From assembly GCF_946477935.1 (NCBI RefSeq), contig NZ_CAMLAC010000017.1, positions 1 through 33,087 on the forward strand: a DNA stretch of 33,087 bases, read 5' to 3'. The notes beneath the pieces were generated by a model. The model worked only from the letters and a program-made list of their open reading frames with translations. It was not told where the DNA came from and searched no databases. Shown piece after piece: positions 1 to 8,465 of this stretch (positions are counted from its first letter, which is position 1; the number at the start of each line of letters is the position of its first letter). The DNA is from an uncultured Sphingomonas sp. Its GTDB lineage: Bacteria > Pseudomonadota > Alphaproteobacteria > Sphingomonadales > Sphingomonadaceae. Made by a program: the position numbers and the translations under genes.

Positions 1-1767
1 GCCGGTGGCGGGGCGATCGTAGCTCCAGGGTTGCTGGCCGGTGGCGAGGGGAAAGCTGACGGGCAGGCGGCCGGACGGTTCGGCGCGGCCGAACAGGATG
101 TCGGCGATGGCGGTGCCCGTCTCCGCGCCCAGGAACCAGGTAGCGAGGATCGCGGGGGCATCGCGCACCGCGCCTTCAAGCGCCAATGCGCGACCATGAC
201 GGAGCAGGATGACGAGCGGCTTGCCAGTGGCGGCCACCGCCTCGGCCAGCGCCTGCTGCGCGGGCGGCACGGTGATCGCGACGCGGCTGTTGCCTTCACC
301 GGACATGTCCGCCCCTTCGCCGATCGCCAGCAGCACCACGTCCGCCGCCCGCGCCGCGGCAACCGCACGATCGATGCCGCCGGGCAGGGGATCGTGAATG
401 CCGCTGCCCGCCTCGACGGTGAAGGGGCGGATTGCGGTGGCAAGGTCGATCCCGTCCTCCGCCCGCCCGGCGAACGACCAGGGGCCGTTCAGATTCTTGT
501 GGTCGGCGCCGAACGGACCGATCAGCGCGATGCGGGTGGCGGGGGCGAGCGGCAGTACCGCGCCCGTGTTGCGCAGCAGAACGATGCTGCGCGTCGCCGC
601 CTCCCGCGCCAGCGCGCGTGGTGGCCGCCGGGCCGGCTGGCGGAGGCCGCGAAAGGGATCGTCGAACAGGCCAAGCGCGTCCTTCAGCGCCAGCACGCGG
701 GCCACGGCGCGGTCGACCACCGCCAGCGGTACCGCGCCGCTTGCCACCAGCGCGGGCAGATGGCGCTGGGACAGCCCGCTCTGCATCGACATGTCGATCC
801 CCGCCATGATGGCGAGACGTGCGGCATCCGCCTCGTCCGCGGCGACACCGTGCGCGATCAGCTCGCGATCGGCATCATAATCGGACACGCAGACGCCGGT
901 GAAACCCAGATCGCCGCGCAGGATATCGGTCAGCAGGTGGCGATTGGCGGTGGCGGGGATGCCGTTGAAGGCGGTGAACGCGGCCATGGTCGTCGCGGCC
1001 CCGGCGCGAAAGGCGGAGGCGAAGGGTGGTAACACCACCTCGCGCAGATGCGCGTCGCTCATGTCGACGGCGCCATATTCCATGCCGCCGCGCACCTCCG
1101 CATAGCCGGCGAAATGCTTGGGCGTGGCGGCGAGCGCGTGTGGCCTGGTGAGATCCGTGCCCTGAAAGCCGCGGACGCGTGCCACCGCCAGCGCGACGTT
1201 CAGCGCCACATCCTCGCCCGCGCCCTCCGCGACGCGGCCCCAGCGCTGGTCGCGCGCGACATCGACCACCGGCGCGAACGTCCAGTGAATGCCCGCCCCG
1301 CTCGCTTCCACCGCGACGGCGCGGGCGACGCGCTGCGACAGATCGGCGTCGAAGGCGGCGGCCTCCGCCAGCGGGATGGGGAAGATCGTGCGGCAGCCAT
1401 GGATGATGTCGGCCGCGAAGAGCAGCGGGATACCCAATCGGCTGGCGCGTGCGGCCTCCTGCGCGCGGATCGCGCCTTCGGCGCCATAGCCGTTGAACAG
1501 CATGCCGATACGCCCTGCGCGAATGTCGGCCAGTTGCGCCGCGGCCCCTTGCGCGTTCACCACCGGGTTGAACACCGCGCCGACGGGCCGGATCTCGTCG
1601 TTGAAGCAGGAGAGTTGTCCTGCCTTCTCCGCGATCGTCATGCGGGCGATCAGCGCGTTGATGCGGGTTGCGGCGGCGCCCGCGGGGCGGGGCACGGCCG
1701 CTGCGGCGGCGAGCAGTCCGGCACGGGCGAGCAGGGTGCGGCGGTCCAGCACCCGTGCCGCCGTCAC
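1..1767 (-). CDS. GH3 beta-glucosidase, BglX type, 3' end outside the window
   Basis: Exo-acting family 3 glycosidase, probably a periplasmic beta-glucosidase of the BglX kind. The frame opens with GTG at 1767, which overlaps the TGA of the preceding gene (GTGA, 4 bases), and runs 589 codons to base 1 without a stop; BglX proteins are about 750 residues, so roughly the last fifth is missing. The leader carries a twin-arginine stretch (DRRTLLARAG, from residue 8) and a hydrophobic run to about residue 30, suggesting Tat export. The N-terminal barrel shows IIHGCRTIFPIPLAEAA, TPKHFAGYAE and GFTGVCVSDYDA; the Asp at about residue 296 (bases 880-882) is the expected nucleophile. The second domain follows from about residue 370 (SIVLLRNTGAVLPL). 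The C-terminal fibronectin-like part lies beyond the edge. It is last of the visible genes in the FecIR module. Exact substrate cannot be told from sequence. Confidence 0.9.
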   Translation of the reverse strand, partial: MTAARVLDRRTLLARAGLLAAAAAVPRPAGAAATRINALIARMTIAEKAGQLSCFNDEIRPVGAVFNPVVNAQGAAAQLADIRAGRIGMLFNGYGAEGAIRAQEAARASRLGIPLLFAADIIHGCRTIFPIPLAEAAAFDADLSQRVARAVAVEASGAGIHWTFAPVVDVARDQRWGRVAEGAGEDVALNVALAVARVRGFQGTDLTRPHALAATPKHFAGYAEVRGGMEYGAVDMSDAHLREVVLPPFASAFRAGAATTMAAFTAFNGIPATANRHLLTDILRGDLGFTGVCVSDYDADRELIAHGVAADEADAARLAIMAGIDMSMQSGLSQRHLPALVASGAVPLAVVDRAVARVLALKDALGLFDDPFRGLRQPARRPPRALAREAATRSIVLLRNTGAVLPLAPATRIALIGPFGADHKNLNGPWSFAGRAEDGIDLATAIRPFTVEAGSGIHDPLPGGIDRAVAAARAADVVLLAIGEGADMSGEGNSRVAITVPPAQQALAEAVAATGKPLVILLRHGRALALEGAVRDAPAILATWFLGAETGTAIADILFGRAEPSGRLPVSFPLATGQQPWSYDRPATG

Positions 1768-3749
1768 GACGCCGGCGGCCGGAGGGCGAGGAACACCGTG
1801 CTCCACAATTGCGCGGCGTTCGATTCGTCCGCATCCTCCGATTGCGCACCGAACGGCGCGACCCGGTAGCCGCCATCGCGATAGGCCCAGGACCAGAGTT
1901 CGGAGGTGCGCACCTCGCCCGCCGACTGGATCGCCCGCCAGAGCTGCGTGCGCGCGGCAACCGCCCTGGCGCGGATATCGGCGGGCAGGTCGGTACGCGC
2001 GATCTGGCGGTTCAGCCCGGCGGCTAGCACCGCCTGCTGCCACGACCAGACGACGGTGCCGTGATAGGCGCTCGCACCGAAGCGCGCCTGCACGTCGGGC
2101 GCGGCGAACGCAGGGTTGGCGACGAGCAGCCCGATCGGCGTCATCAATCCGGCGGGGAAGGGGCGCATCATCGCGGTCAGCGACCGCTCGAGCGCGGCCG
2201 CATCGGGATCGGTGAAGAGCAGCGCAAAGCCGTCATCCGAATGCAGCACCGGAACCGCCGCACCATCCGCCTGCAACGACAGGGCGTTGAACGTCACCGG
2301 CGCGCGTCCGAGCGCGGCAAGCGCGTCCTGTGCCGGTACGCCGACCTTGCCGGCATAGTCGCGCACCGCCTGCGCGGCGCGGTCAGCGGGGATCGTCACC
2401 GTGAACAGCGGTGGCGCGGCGCGGTGCCATGCCGCGGCCTGCGCACCGGCCTTGCCAATGGTGGCGCGCTGTGCGGGCGTACCAAAGGACGTGAGCAGCC
2501 CGGTGCGGTCGATCGCGGCGATCGCATCCAGTGCGGCCGGAACCCAGACGGCATTGACATCATAGGGGTAGCGGCCGCGACCCAGACCCTCCTCGCTGTC
2601 GCGCCATTGCCCGGTCAGGCGGTCGCCCTTCAACCCGATCAGCCGGTCGACGGCGGGCGATGCCGCGAAGGCGGCGGTGCGCTCCACCACCCAGGCGAAG
2701 TTCGCCACCAGCCGGTCGCCCTGCGCCCGGCCGGTGGCGTCGCGACTGTTCAGAAAGGTGGCCGCAGTCGGGGCACCGCGCCCGAGCAGCCAGGCGCTTG
2801 CAACGGGGGCGAGCATGAAATCGTCATCGACCATCGCATAGTCGTAGATCGGGGTGGCGATGCGCCCGCGCCCTTCGCGCATGTTGCGCAGCACCGCGAA
2901 CTCGCCAATGTCCTCCTCATGCGCGACCTCGCCATTGGCGGCGAGGCGGGCGAGCACCGCGCCCAGCCCGGCCTCCACCGCGCCGGGTTGCAGCACCGGC
3001 ATCAACAGGCGCAGGCTCATCAGCGTGTCGCGGCCGAAATAGGTGTCGAACCGCCATGACCCGGCCAGATATTTTTCGCGGTAGGACAGGAATTGCAGCG
3101 CGTTCTGCGCGCGCGCGTCGCTGCCGGCATGGCCGTTCAGCAGCGCGGGGCCGGCGAGCGGGGTCAGCGGTGTCTCGCCGGTCGCCGCGGTGATGGCCAG
3201 CGTGATGCGGCCGTCCGGACCGGCCTTGACGCGGTCGCCCTGGATCGTGGTGCCACGCAGGCCCGCCATCGACAGCGCGTATCCGGGGGCACCGTCCAGC
3301 CGATCGCGTGCCCATGCGCCTGCCTTTCCGGCGACCAGTATCTCGGCAGGCGCCTTGCCCAGCGCTTCATAGTCGCGCAGCACGCGTACCGAGGACAGTA
3401 CCGCCTGCCGGAACCGCAGTTCGGCCGCATCGACGCTCGCCACCGCCCGCAGGCCGTGGAGCTTGCCCGAAGCATAAGGGGTCGGCGCCCGATCCAGCCG
3501 CCATGTGACCGGCGTGGCGGTCTTCTCGAACCACAGCCCGGTGCCGCTGTCGCCGGCAGGAAAGGCGACCAGGATGCGCGGATCGTCGCCCGATCGCAGC
3601 AGCAGATGCGCCGCGACCGGACCTTGGCGCAGGAACGCGTTGATGTTGCGTCCCTCGTCGATGCGGAACGCGAGCGGTGCGGCGGTCTGCTGCGCCACCG
3701 TCGTGGCCCCGGCGATGGCCAGTGCGGAGGCGAGAAGCAGGCGGATCAT
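1764..3749 (-). CDS. secreted six-hairpin glycosidase-like protein, family unassigned
   Basis: A 661-residue secreted protein with a short Sec signal (MIRLLLASALAIAGATTVAQ). I cannot assign it to a named GH family. Its central motifs recall the (alpha/alpha)6 domain of glycogen-debranching and related enzymes: DTYFGRDTLMSLRLL around residues 237-251 (Asp about 241), AHEEDIGEF, WRDSEEGLGRGRYPYDVNAVW (Asp about 384) and a late YHGTVVWSWQQAVL. The FGRD(T)L and 'WxDS...NAxW' pattern is what amylo-alpha-1,6-glucosidases show, so Asp241 and Asp384 are candidate functional acids; this is inference. An N-terminal beta-rich domain (about 25-200) precedes the barrel. The start has AAGGA nine bases upstream. 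It lies 88 bases downstream of the TonB receptor and overlaps the GH3 gene by four bases, so it belongs to the FecIR-controlled transcript. It could act on an alpha-glucosidic or a quite different linkage. Confidence 0.75.
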   Translation of the reverse strand: MIRLLLASALAIAGATTVAQQTAAPLAFRIDEGRNINAFLRQGPVAAHLLLRSGDDPRILVAFPAGDSGTGLWFEKTATPVTWRLDRAPTPYASGKLHGLRAVASVDAAELRFRQAVLSSVRVLRDYEALGKAPAEILVAGKAGAWARDRLDGAPGYALSMAGLRGTTIQGDRVKAGPDGRITLAITAATGETPLTPLAGPALLNGHAGSDARAQNALQFLSYREKYLAGSWRFDTYFGRDTLMSLRLLMPVLQPGAVEAGLGAVLARLAANGEVAHEEDIGEFAVLRNMREGRGRIATPIYDYAMVDDDFMLAPVASAWLLGRGAPTAATFLNSRDATGRAQGDRLVANFAWVVERTAAFAASPAVDRLIGLKGDRLTGQWRDSEEGLGRGRYPYDVNAVWVPAALDAIAAIDRTGLLTSFGTPAQRATIGKAGAQAAAWHRAAPPLFTVTIPADRAAQAVRDYAGKVGVPAQDALAALGRAPVTFNALSLQADGAAVPVLHSDDGFALLFTDPDAAALERSLTAMMRPFPAGLMTPIGLLVANPAFAAPDVQARFGASAYHGTVVWSWQQAVLAAGLNRQIARTDLPADIRARAVAARTQLWRAIQSAGEVRTSELWSWAYRDGGYRVAPFGAQSEDADESNAAQLWSTVFLALRPPAS

Positions 3750-3837
3750 CGGCAGGCGTCCTTTTAGTTCATGGCCCTCTCCCCGTGGGAGAGAGGGATT
3801 CGGCGGGCACCTCTCTCCGCGGGGGAGAGAGAAACCA
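3750..3837. repeat. paired GC-rich hairpin repeat between receptor and glycosidase genes
   Basis: Two short palindromes sit in the gap between the TonB receptor stop and the next gene. The first (3775-3797) pairs CTCTCCC with GGGAGAG; the second has a perfect 8-bp stem CTCTCTCC/GGAGAGAG (3811-3818 and 3824-3831) with a 5-base loop. There is no T tract on either side, so they are not classic terminators. They resemble the CCCTCTCCCC hairpins at 29603-29690 and could protect or process the mRNA end after the receptor gene. Confidence 0.6.
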
Positions 3838-6735
3838 TCAGAAATCGAACCGCAGGCTGGCGACGGCGTTGCGCCCGTTGATCGGCCGCGCGAAGTAGAA
3901 GTTCGATCCCGTATTCTCGTTGAACCCGCCGCGCGGATTGCCTTCGGTCAGGCCGACCGCGTTGCCGATATTCTCGACCGAGGCGTTGAAGGTCACCCCC
4001 TGCGCGACATTGACCATCACGCCCGCCGAGAACAGGCTGTAGCCGGGCAGTTCGAGCTGGTTGGAAATGTCGGCATAGATCTTTCCGATCCGCCGCCAGC
4101 TGCCATAGATTTCGCCCAGGCCGTTCGGCAGCACGATGGCGGGGGTGACCGCGACGTTGATCGCGGGCGTCCGTTCGGGCTTGTTGCCGTCGAAGCCCTC
4201 CACCTGGGTACGCAGGGCCTGCGCGATCTGGTTGATGTCGATCGGGTTGCCGCCCTGGAAAGCGGACAAGGAGCGGATGTCGATCTTCGACTCCTGGATC
4301 ACGCCCACCGCCTGCACGCGGAACCATTCCACCGGCCGCACCGTCACGTCGAACTCGCCGCCCCATACCTTGATGCCGGAATTGGCGGTAAGCTGCTGCG
4401 TCACCGTCACCCCGTTCACCGTCGTCTGCACGTCGCGCGACTGCGGGTAATCTAGGAAGTTGGTGTAGAAGCCCGTCACCGACGCCTGCACCAGCCGGCT
4501 GGAATAGCGCAGGCCGGCTTCGGCGAAGCGCAGGTCGGTCGGCCGGTTCTGCTCCTGCGCCTGAAAGCCGGTGGCATAGCGGCCATAGACGGCAAAGCGG
4601 TCGGTGATCAGGTAGTTGGCGCCCAGCGTCCAGGCGATCTTGTTGAACTCGCGCCGCTGGCGCGAAAAGGTGCCGTCGAAGCTGCCACCGCCATATTGGG
4701 CAATGTAGTTGTTGGCGATGATGTTGTCGTTGTCGGAGATCAGCGTGCCGTTCGGTGCAAAGACACCGGCGCCTGCCACCGGAACCTGGCCGACCGTGTT
4801 GCCGCCCAGCCGGTTGAACACGAAATGCTCGAAGCGGATGCCGCCGTCGATCCGCAGCTTGTCCCACAGCGTCAACTGGTCGGTGGCGTAGGCGGAGATG
4901 GAGGTGAACTTGGCGCGGCTCGGCCCCTCGCCGAACGTGCCATAGTTGAGGAAGCCGTTTTCCGTCAGGGAGCCGACCACGCCATTGGCGGCATCGAGCG
5001 CGACGACGTCGACGCGACGTGCGCGGTCGCGCACGTCGGTCAGGAAGGTGGCGGCGCCCACCGCGTCGTTATAGCGACTCGACTTGGTGAACAGGCCGCC
5101 GATGGTCAGCGAGTTGTTCGGCGTCTGCCAGGTGATGCCGGTGTCGCTGTTGAACTCCTTTACCGAGGCGCGGTTGTCGCCGATCACGCTTTCGGCGATC
5201 AGCCCGTTGCCGTTGATCGCGTTCAGCGCCGCATCGCCGCGGATGATCTGCCCGGTATCGACATAGCGCAGGCCGAGCCCGGTGGCGCCGGCCGGCGCGA
5301 ACCGGTTCAGCGTCTGCACGCTGGTCGCGTTCACGCCCGTGCCGGTGGTGCGCAGGCGTTCCGAGGCAAGTTGCAGGGCGGAATTGTCGTAGGAAAAGAT
5401 CGAATTGAAGTCGGTGCCGAAGCGCGTGTAGCGACCGCGCGCGAAGAAGTTGAAGTCGCTGCCGAAATCCTGGGTCAAGTCATAGCCATAGGACTGCGCC
5501 TTGGTATGCACGCCGTCTACCAGGTCGATATCCTTGAACGATGCGCCCGTGGTGGGCGTGGTACGCACCGTCACGCGCCCGAAGTCTCGGCTTTGCAGCA
5601 GGCCGTGAGTGGCGGACAGGCCGGGGATCGACTGCGGATCGCCGACGCCCGTCACCGGGATGGGCACGTAGAAGATGTTGTGATCGTCCACCACCTTGGC
5701 GGACAGGGTCAGCCGGCCGGTATCCCAGCGCTGGGAGATGGCGGCGCGGAACAGGAAGCCGTGATTGGCGTCATAGCCGGGATCGCGGATGCCGTCGTCG
5801 CGGCGGTAGAAGCCGCCGATCGCAATCGCGGTGTTTTCCGCGATCGGTTTGGTCATGAACGCATCGACCCGCGCGGTGGCGAAGCTGGAGGTGGTGAGCT
5901 GGAAGGTGCCGCCCGCCTTGTCGAAATCGGGCTTGCGCGTGATGAAGTTGATCGTGGCGCCCGCGCCGTTGACGGTCAGGATGCCCGATGCGCCCGAGCG
6001 TACCGCCTCCAGCCGGTCGATATAGGCTTCCTGCTTCAAAATCGTGTCGGACAGCGCGTTGATGTAGAAGACGGGCAGGCCGTCCTCCTGCAACTGCACG
6101 AATTGCTGCCCGCCGCCGGCCAGACCGCGGACCGAGAAGTTATTCGACACCTCGCCGCCCGATCCCTCGACGAAGATGCCGGGGACCAGCTCCAGCGCCT
6201 GCGCGGTCGAGCGGGGGGCCTTGCGGTCCAGATCCTCGCGGGTGGCGACGGTGATTGCGGAGGAGGAGGTCAGCACGGTCTGGCCGCGGGTGCGGGTGCC
6301 GGTGACGATGATTTCGTCCAGTTCGTTGTCGGCCTGTTGCGTCGGGGCTTCGCCGGGCTGGTTGACGGTGTCGGTCTGCGGGGCGGCGGGGTTGGCGGGG
6401 TCGGCCTGTTGCGCGCGGACGGCGGCGCTGCGGGGGGCGGCTAGGATCGCGGTGCGGCCGTCGAACGAGGCGATCGACAGGCCGGCGGAACCGGCGACGC
6501 GGCGTAGCGCCTGCGGTACGCCGTAGCTGCCGCGTACCGCCGCGATCCGGCGGCCGCGCGTCGCTTCCTCGGGCGCGAGAACCTGGATACCCGCCTGCCG
6601 CGCAAAGGCGACGATGCCGCTGGCGGCGGGCTGGGCGGCGATGTCGAAATGCTTGGTCTGGGCATCGGCGGCGGCCGGGCTGGCGACGACGATCGCCATC
6701 AGCGATGCAGCGGTGAAGGTAGCGCGAAGCGGCAT
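3838..6735 (-). CDS. TonB-dependent receptor with N-terminal STN signalling domain (FecA-like transducer)
   Basis: Outer-membrane active transporter of 965 residues. After a signal peptide (to about residue 26, SPAAADAQT) comes a secretin/TonB short N-terminal domain at about 29-98 (HFDIAAQPAASGIVAFARQA ... GLSIASFDGRTAIL), then a Gln/Pro-rich linker, a TonB-box-like DEIIVTGTRTRG at about 140-151, the plug (ALELVPGIFVEG, NNFSVRGLAGG, GASGILTVNGAGATINFI) and a long beta barrel ending in the C-terminal aromatic FDF. The STN domain is the part that signals ligand binding to a FecR protein, and the sigma and FecR genes are directly upstream in the same direction. The start has GGGGAGGA seven bases upstream. 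The genes downstream are glycosidase-like, so the ligand is more likely an oligosaccharide than a siderophore; that is inference from context. Confidence 0.93.
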   Translation of the reverse strand: MPLRATFTAASLMAIVVASPAAADAQTKHFDIAAQPAASGIVAFARQAGIQVLAPEEATRGRRIAAVRGSYGVPQALRRVAGSAGLSIASFDGRTAILAAPRSAAVRAQQADPANPAAPQTDTVNQPGEAPTQQADNELDEIIVTGTRTRGQTVLTSSSAITVATREDLDRKAPRSTAQALELVPGIFVEGSGGEVSNNFSVRGLAGGGQQFVQLQEDGLPVFYINALSDTILKQEAYIDRLEAVRSGASGILTVNGAGATINFITRKPDFDKAGGTFQLTTSSFATARVDAFMTKPIAENTAIAIGGFYRRDDGIRDPGYDANHGFLFRAAISQRWDTGRLTLSAKVVDDHNIFYVPIPVTGVGDPQSIPGLSATHGLLQSRDFGRVTVRTTPTTGASFKDIDLVDGVHTKAQSYGYDLTQDFGSDFNFFARGRYTRFGTDFNSIFSYDNSALQLASERLRTTGTGVNATSVQTLNRFAPAGATGLGLRYVDTGQIIRGDAALNAINGNGLIAESVIGDNRASVKEFNSDTGITWQTPNNSLTIGGLFTKSSRYNDAVGAATFLTDVRDRARRVDVVALDAANGVVGSLTENGFLNYGTFGEGPSRAKFTSISAYATDQLTLWDKLRIDGGIRFEHFVFNRLGGNTVGQVPVAGAGVFAPNGTLISDNDNIIANNYIAQYGGGSFDGTFSRQRREFNKIAWTLGANYLITDRFAVYGRYATGFQAQEQNRPTDLRFAEAGLRYSSRLVQASVTGFYTNFLDYPQSRDVQTTVNGVTVTQQLTANSGIKVWGGEFDVTVRPVEWFRVQAVGVIQESKIDIRSLSAFQGGNPIDINQIAQALRTQVEGFDGNKPERTPAINVAVTPAIVLPNGLGEIYGSWRRIGKIYADISNQLELPGYSLFSAGVMVNVAQGVTFNASVENIGNAVGLTEGNPRGGFNENTGSNFYFARPINGRNAVASLRFDF

Positions 6736-6840
6736 GTGATGATCCTCCCCTATGGTTCTGGCGACGCATCTGCGCGCGTCTCGCCAGGGTAGATGGACGG
6801 CTGTTGCATTTCCGTCCGGACTGGTCCGAATTAATTGGGG
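6736..6840 (-). promoter_or_regulatory. FecR-receptor gap with a possible ECF promoter
   Basis: This 105-base gap between fecR-like and receptor genes holds, on the minus strand, GGAAAT (plus bases 6808-6813). This equals the -35 hexamer I recall for FecI-type promoters, but no confident -10 element is visible. Beside it lies a short inverted repeat, CGGAC-TG-GTCCG on the plus strand (6817-6828). In FecIR systems the receptor gene commonly has its own sigma-dependent promoter at this position. The assignment rests on one hexamer plus location. Confidence 0.3.
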
Positions 6841-7767
6841 TTAATTCCGCCGTGTCAGCCGGATCGCGCCCGCATCGCGCTCGACGCGCGCATCGGTCAT
6901 CGCCGCGGCGGACCGCGCGAAGCCGTCAACATCCTCGGTGCGGAACCAGCCGACGATGCGCCGGTCGGCCAGGCCCGCCTCGACCGACAATTGCTGGTGA
7001 TTGTAGCGGTTGAACTCGGCGGCGGCATCGCCCAGCGTCATGCCGTCCAGCACGATCTCGCCGCGCCGCCAGGCCAGCGCCTCGTCGATGCGGGCCGGTG
7101 CGACCTGTGCCTCGTCCGCGCCGCGATCGTCGCGAACGACGGCGCGCGATCCGGCGGCCAGATCGAGGAAGCGCGCGGGCGCATCGACCGACCAGACGCG
7201 CACGCGCCCCTCGTTCACCACCACCTGTGCCTGTCCGGCCAGCCGGCGCACGGAAAAGGCGGTGCCCACCGCCTGCACCCGCACCGCCCCCGCCTCCACC
7301 ACGAACGGCCGGCGGGTGTCGTGCGCGACCTGGAACCAGGCCTCGCCGCTGTCCAGCATCACCCGGCGCGCATTGCCCGCGATCGTCACGCGCGAGCGGC
7401 TGTCGGTGTTGAGCAGCATGGTCGATCCGTCCGCCAGCCGTGCCGGGCGGCGCTCGCCCACCCCGGTTGCGAAGCGCTGCGCCGGATCATGCTGCACCCA
7501 CCAGCCCAGCCCGGCAACGCTGGCCGCCGCCAGCCCCGCCGCGCCCGCCAGCCAGCGCCGCCGCGATACGGCCGGCGGTTCGGCCGCGGCGGCGGGCAGG
7601 CCGGACAGCGAGGTCCACAGCGCCTGTGCGCGGATCAGCGCGCCGCGGTGGCGCGGGTCGGCGGCCAGCCACGCGTCCAGCCCGGCATCCGGCCCGCCAC
7701 GGTCCAACCGCGCGACCCAGGCGGCGGCGGCGGCGTCAATGGCGGCGGCGGAGGGGCGTTCGTCCAT
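6841..7767 (-). CDS. FecR-family anti-sigma factor / transmembrane sensor
   Basis: Inner-membrane partner that relays the receptor's signal to the sigma factor. The 308 residues read in the usual FecR order: a cytoplasmic N-terminal domain (1-55; AAAAWVARLDRG, LDAWLAADPRHRGAL), one transmembrane segment at about 69-92 preceded by RRRW, the periplasmic FecR domain at about 97-200 (RRPARLADGSTMLLNTDS, RRVMLDSGEAWFQVAHD, PFVVEAGAVRVQAVGTAFSV) and a C-terminal STN-like domain (TLGDAAAEFNRYNHQQLSV, RIVGWFRTEDVDGF). The twin arginines before the membrane segment fit Tat-dependent insertion, which is known for some FecR proteins. Its start lies inside the end of the sigma gene (32-base overlap), so the two are translationally coupled and made in fixed ratio. 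Confidence 0.93.
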   Translation of the reverse strand: MDERPSAAAIDAAAAAWVARLDRGGPDAGLDAWLAADPRHRGALIRAQALWTSLSGLPAAAAEPPAVSRRRWLAGAAGLAAASVAGLGWWVQHDPAQRFATGVGERRPARLADGSTMLLNTDSRSRVTIAGNARRVMLDSGEAWFQVAHDTRRPFVVEAGAVRVQAVGTAFSVRRLAGQAQVVVNEGRVRVWSVDAPARFLDLAAGSRAVVRDDRGADEAQVAPARIDEALAWRRGEIVLDGMTLGDAAAEFNRYNHQQLSVEAGLADRRIVGWFRTEDVDGFARSAAAMTDARVERDAGAIRLTRRN

Positions 7768-8323
7768 GTTTCATCCGTTGGCGCGTCGGCAGTTCGGCGC
7801 GCTCATCCTCGCTCAATCCGGCCAGCACGGTGCGCAGGCCGCGCGCTAGGTCGTTCTCCACGATGGTTTCGGTCACGCCCATGCGCTCGGCGATCTCGCG
7901 CTGCGACAGACCATCCAGCTTGCGCAGCCGCAGGATGGCGCGCGCCCGGTCGGGCAGTGCGCCGATCAGCGCCTCGACATGGCCGAGCAGACCACGACCC
8001 GCCACGATACGTTCCGGGTCCAGTTCGTCGGCGATCAGGGCGGGCGCGATGTCCGCCAGCGATCCCGCCGCCTCGATCCGGACCACGCGCGCCCGGCGGA
8101 TATCGGCGAGCACGACGTTGCGCGCGGTCTGGAACAGATAGCCCCGCGGGTCGGTGATGTGTGCGAACCCGTCCAGTTCGGCGAGGCGGCAATAGCTTTC
8201 CTGTATCACGTCGTCCGCCTGATGCTGGGGGAAGGTGCCGCGCAGCCATCGGCGCAGCGCAGGTTCGTGCGGCAGCACCTCCTGCGCGATCCATAGCAGC
8301 AATGGCGTGTTCGCCCGGCGCAT
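7736..8323 (-). CDS. ECF sigma factor, FecI type
   Basis: Extracytoplasmic-function RNA polymerase sigma factor of 195 residues. Region 2 is seen at about 20-70 (ALRRWLRGTF, QADDVIQESYCRLAEL, DPRGYLFQTARNVVLADIRR) and region 4 at about 115-175 (IGALPDRARAILRLRKLDGL, SQREIAERMGVTETIVEND). Such factors are held by the cognate FecR and freed when the outer-membrane receptor binds ligand. I chose the ATG at 8323 because GAGGGGG stands just upstream; an in-frame ATG at 8344 has no ribosome site, and the open frame further upstream to 8689 is antisense to the neighbouring dehydrogenase gene. First gene of the module, with overlap into fecR-like. Its likely target is the receptor promoter and possibly its own. 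Confidence 0.92.
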   Translation of the reverse strand: MRRANTPLLLWIAQEVLPHEPALRRWLRGTFPQHQADDVIQESYCRLAELDGFAHITDPRGYLFQTARNVVLADIRRARVVRIEAAGSLADIAPALIADELDPERIVAGRGLLGHVEALIGALPDRARAILRLRKLDGLSQREIAERMGVTETIVENDLARGLRTVLAGLSEDERAELPTRQRMKHGRTPLRRRH

Positions 8324-8465
8324 CGTCCCCCTCGTCCATCCCATGATGCATGGGTGGCCCGTTTCCGTCGCGGGCGCCGCAAAATAGGGGCAATCGGGCG
8401 CAGGGCAAAGGCCCGACCCGGTATGCCACGCGTTGGACCGTGGTTTTTCAGGAGGATGCGCCCCC
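8324..8465. promoter_or_regulatory. divergent intergenic region, sigma gene / dehydrogenase gene
   Basis: These 142 bases separate the minus-strand sigma operon from the plus-strand dehydrogenase and must hold both start regions. The plus side ends in AGGAGG (8450-8455), ten bases before the dehydrogenase ATG. No convincing -35/-10 pair or operator was recognised. Confidence 0.4.

Noticed and set aside
3838..6735. Siderophore receptor reading of the FecA-like protein
   Set aside because: The STN domain alone does not show iron transport, and the downstream genes are glycosidase-like with no iron-uptake gene in view; left as an alternative only.
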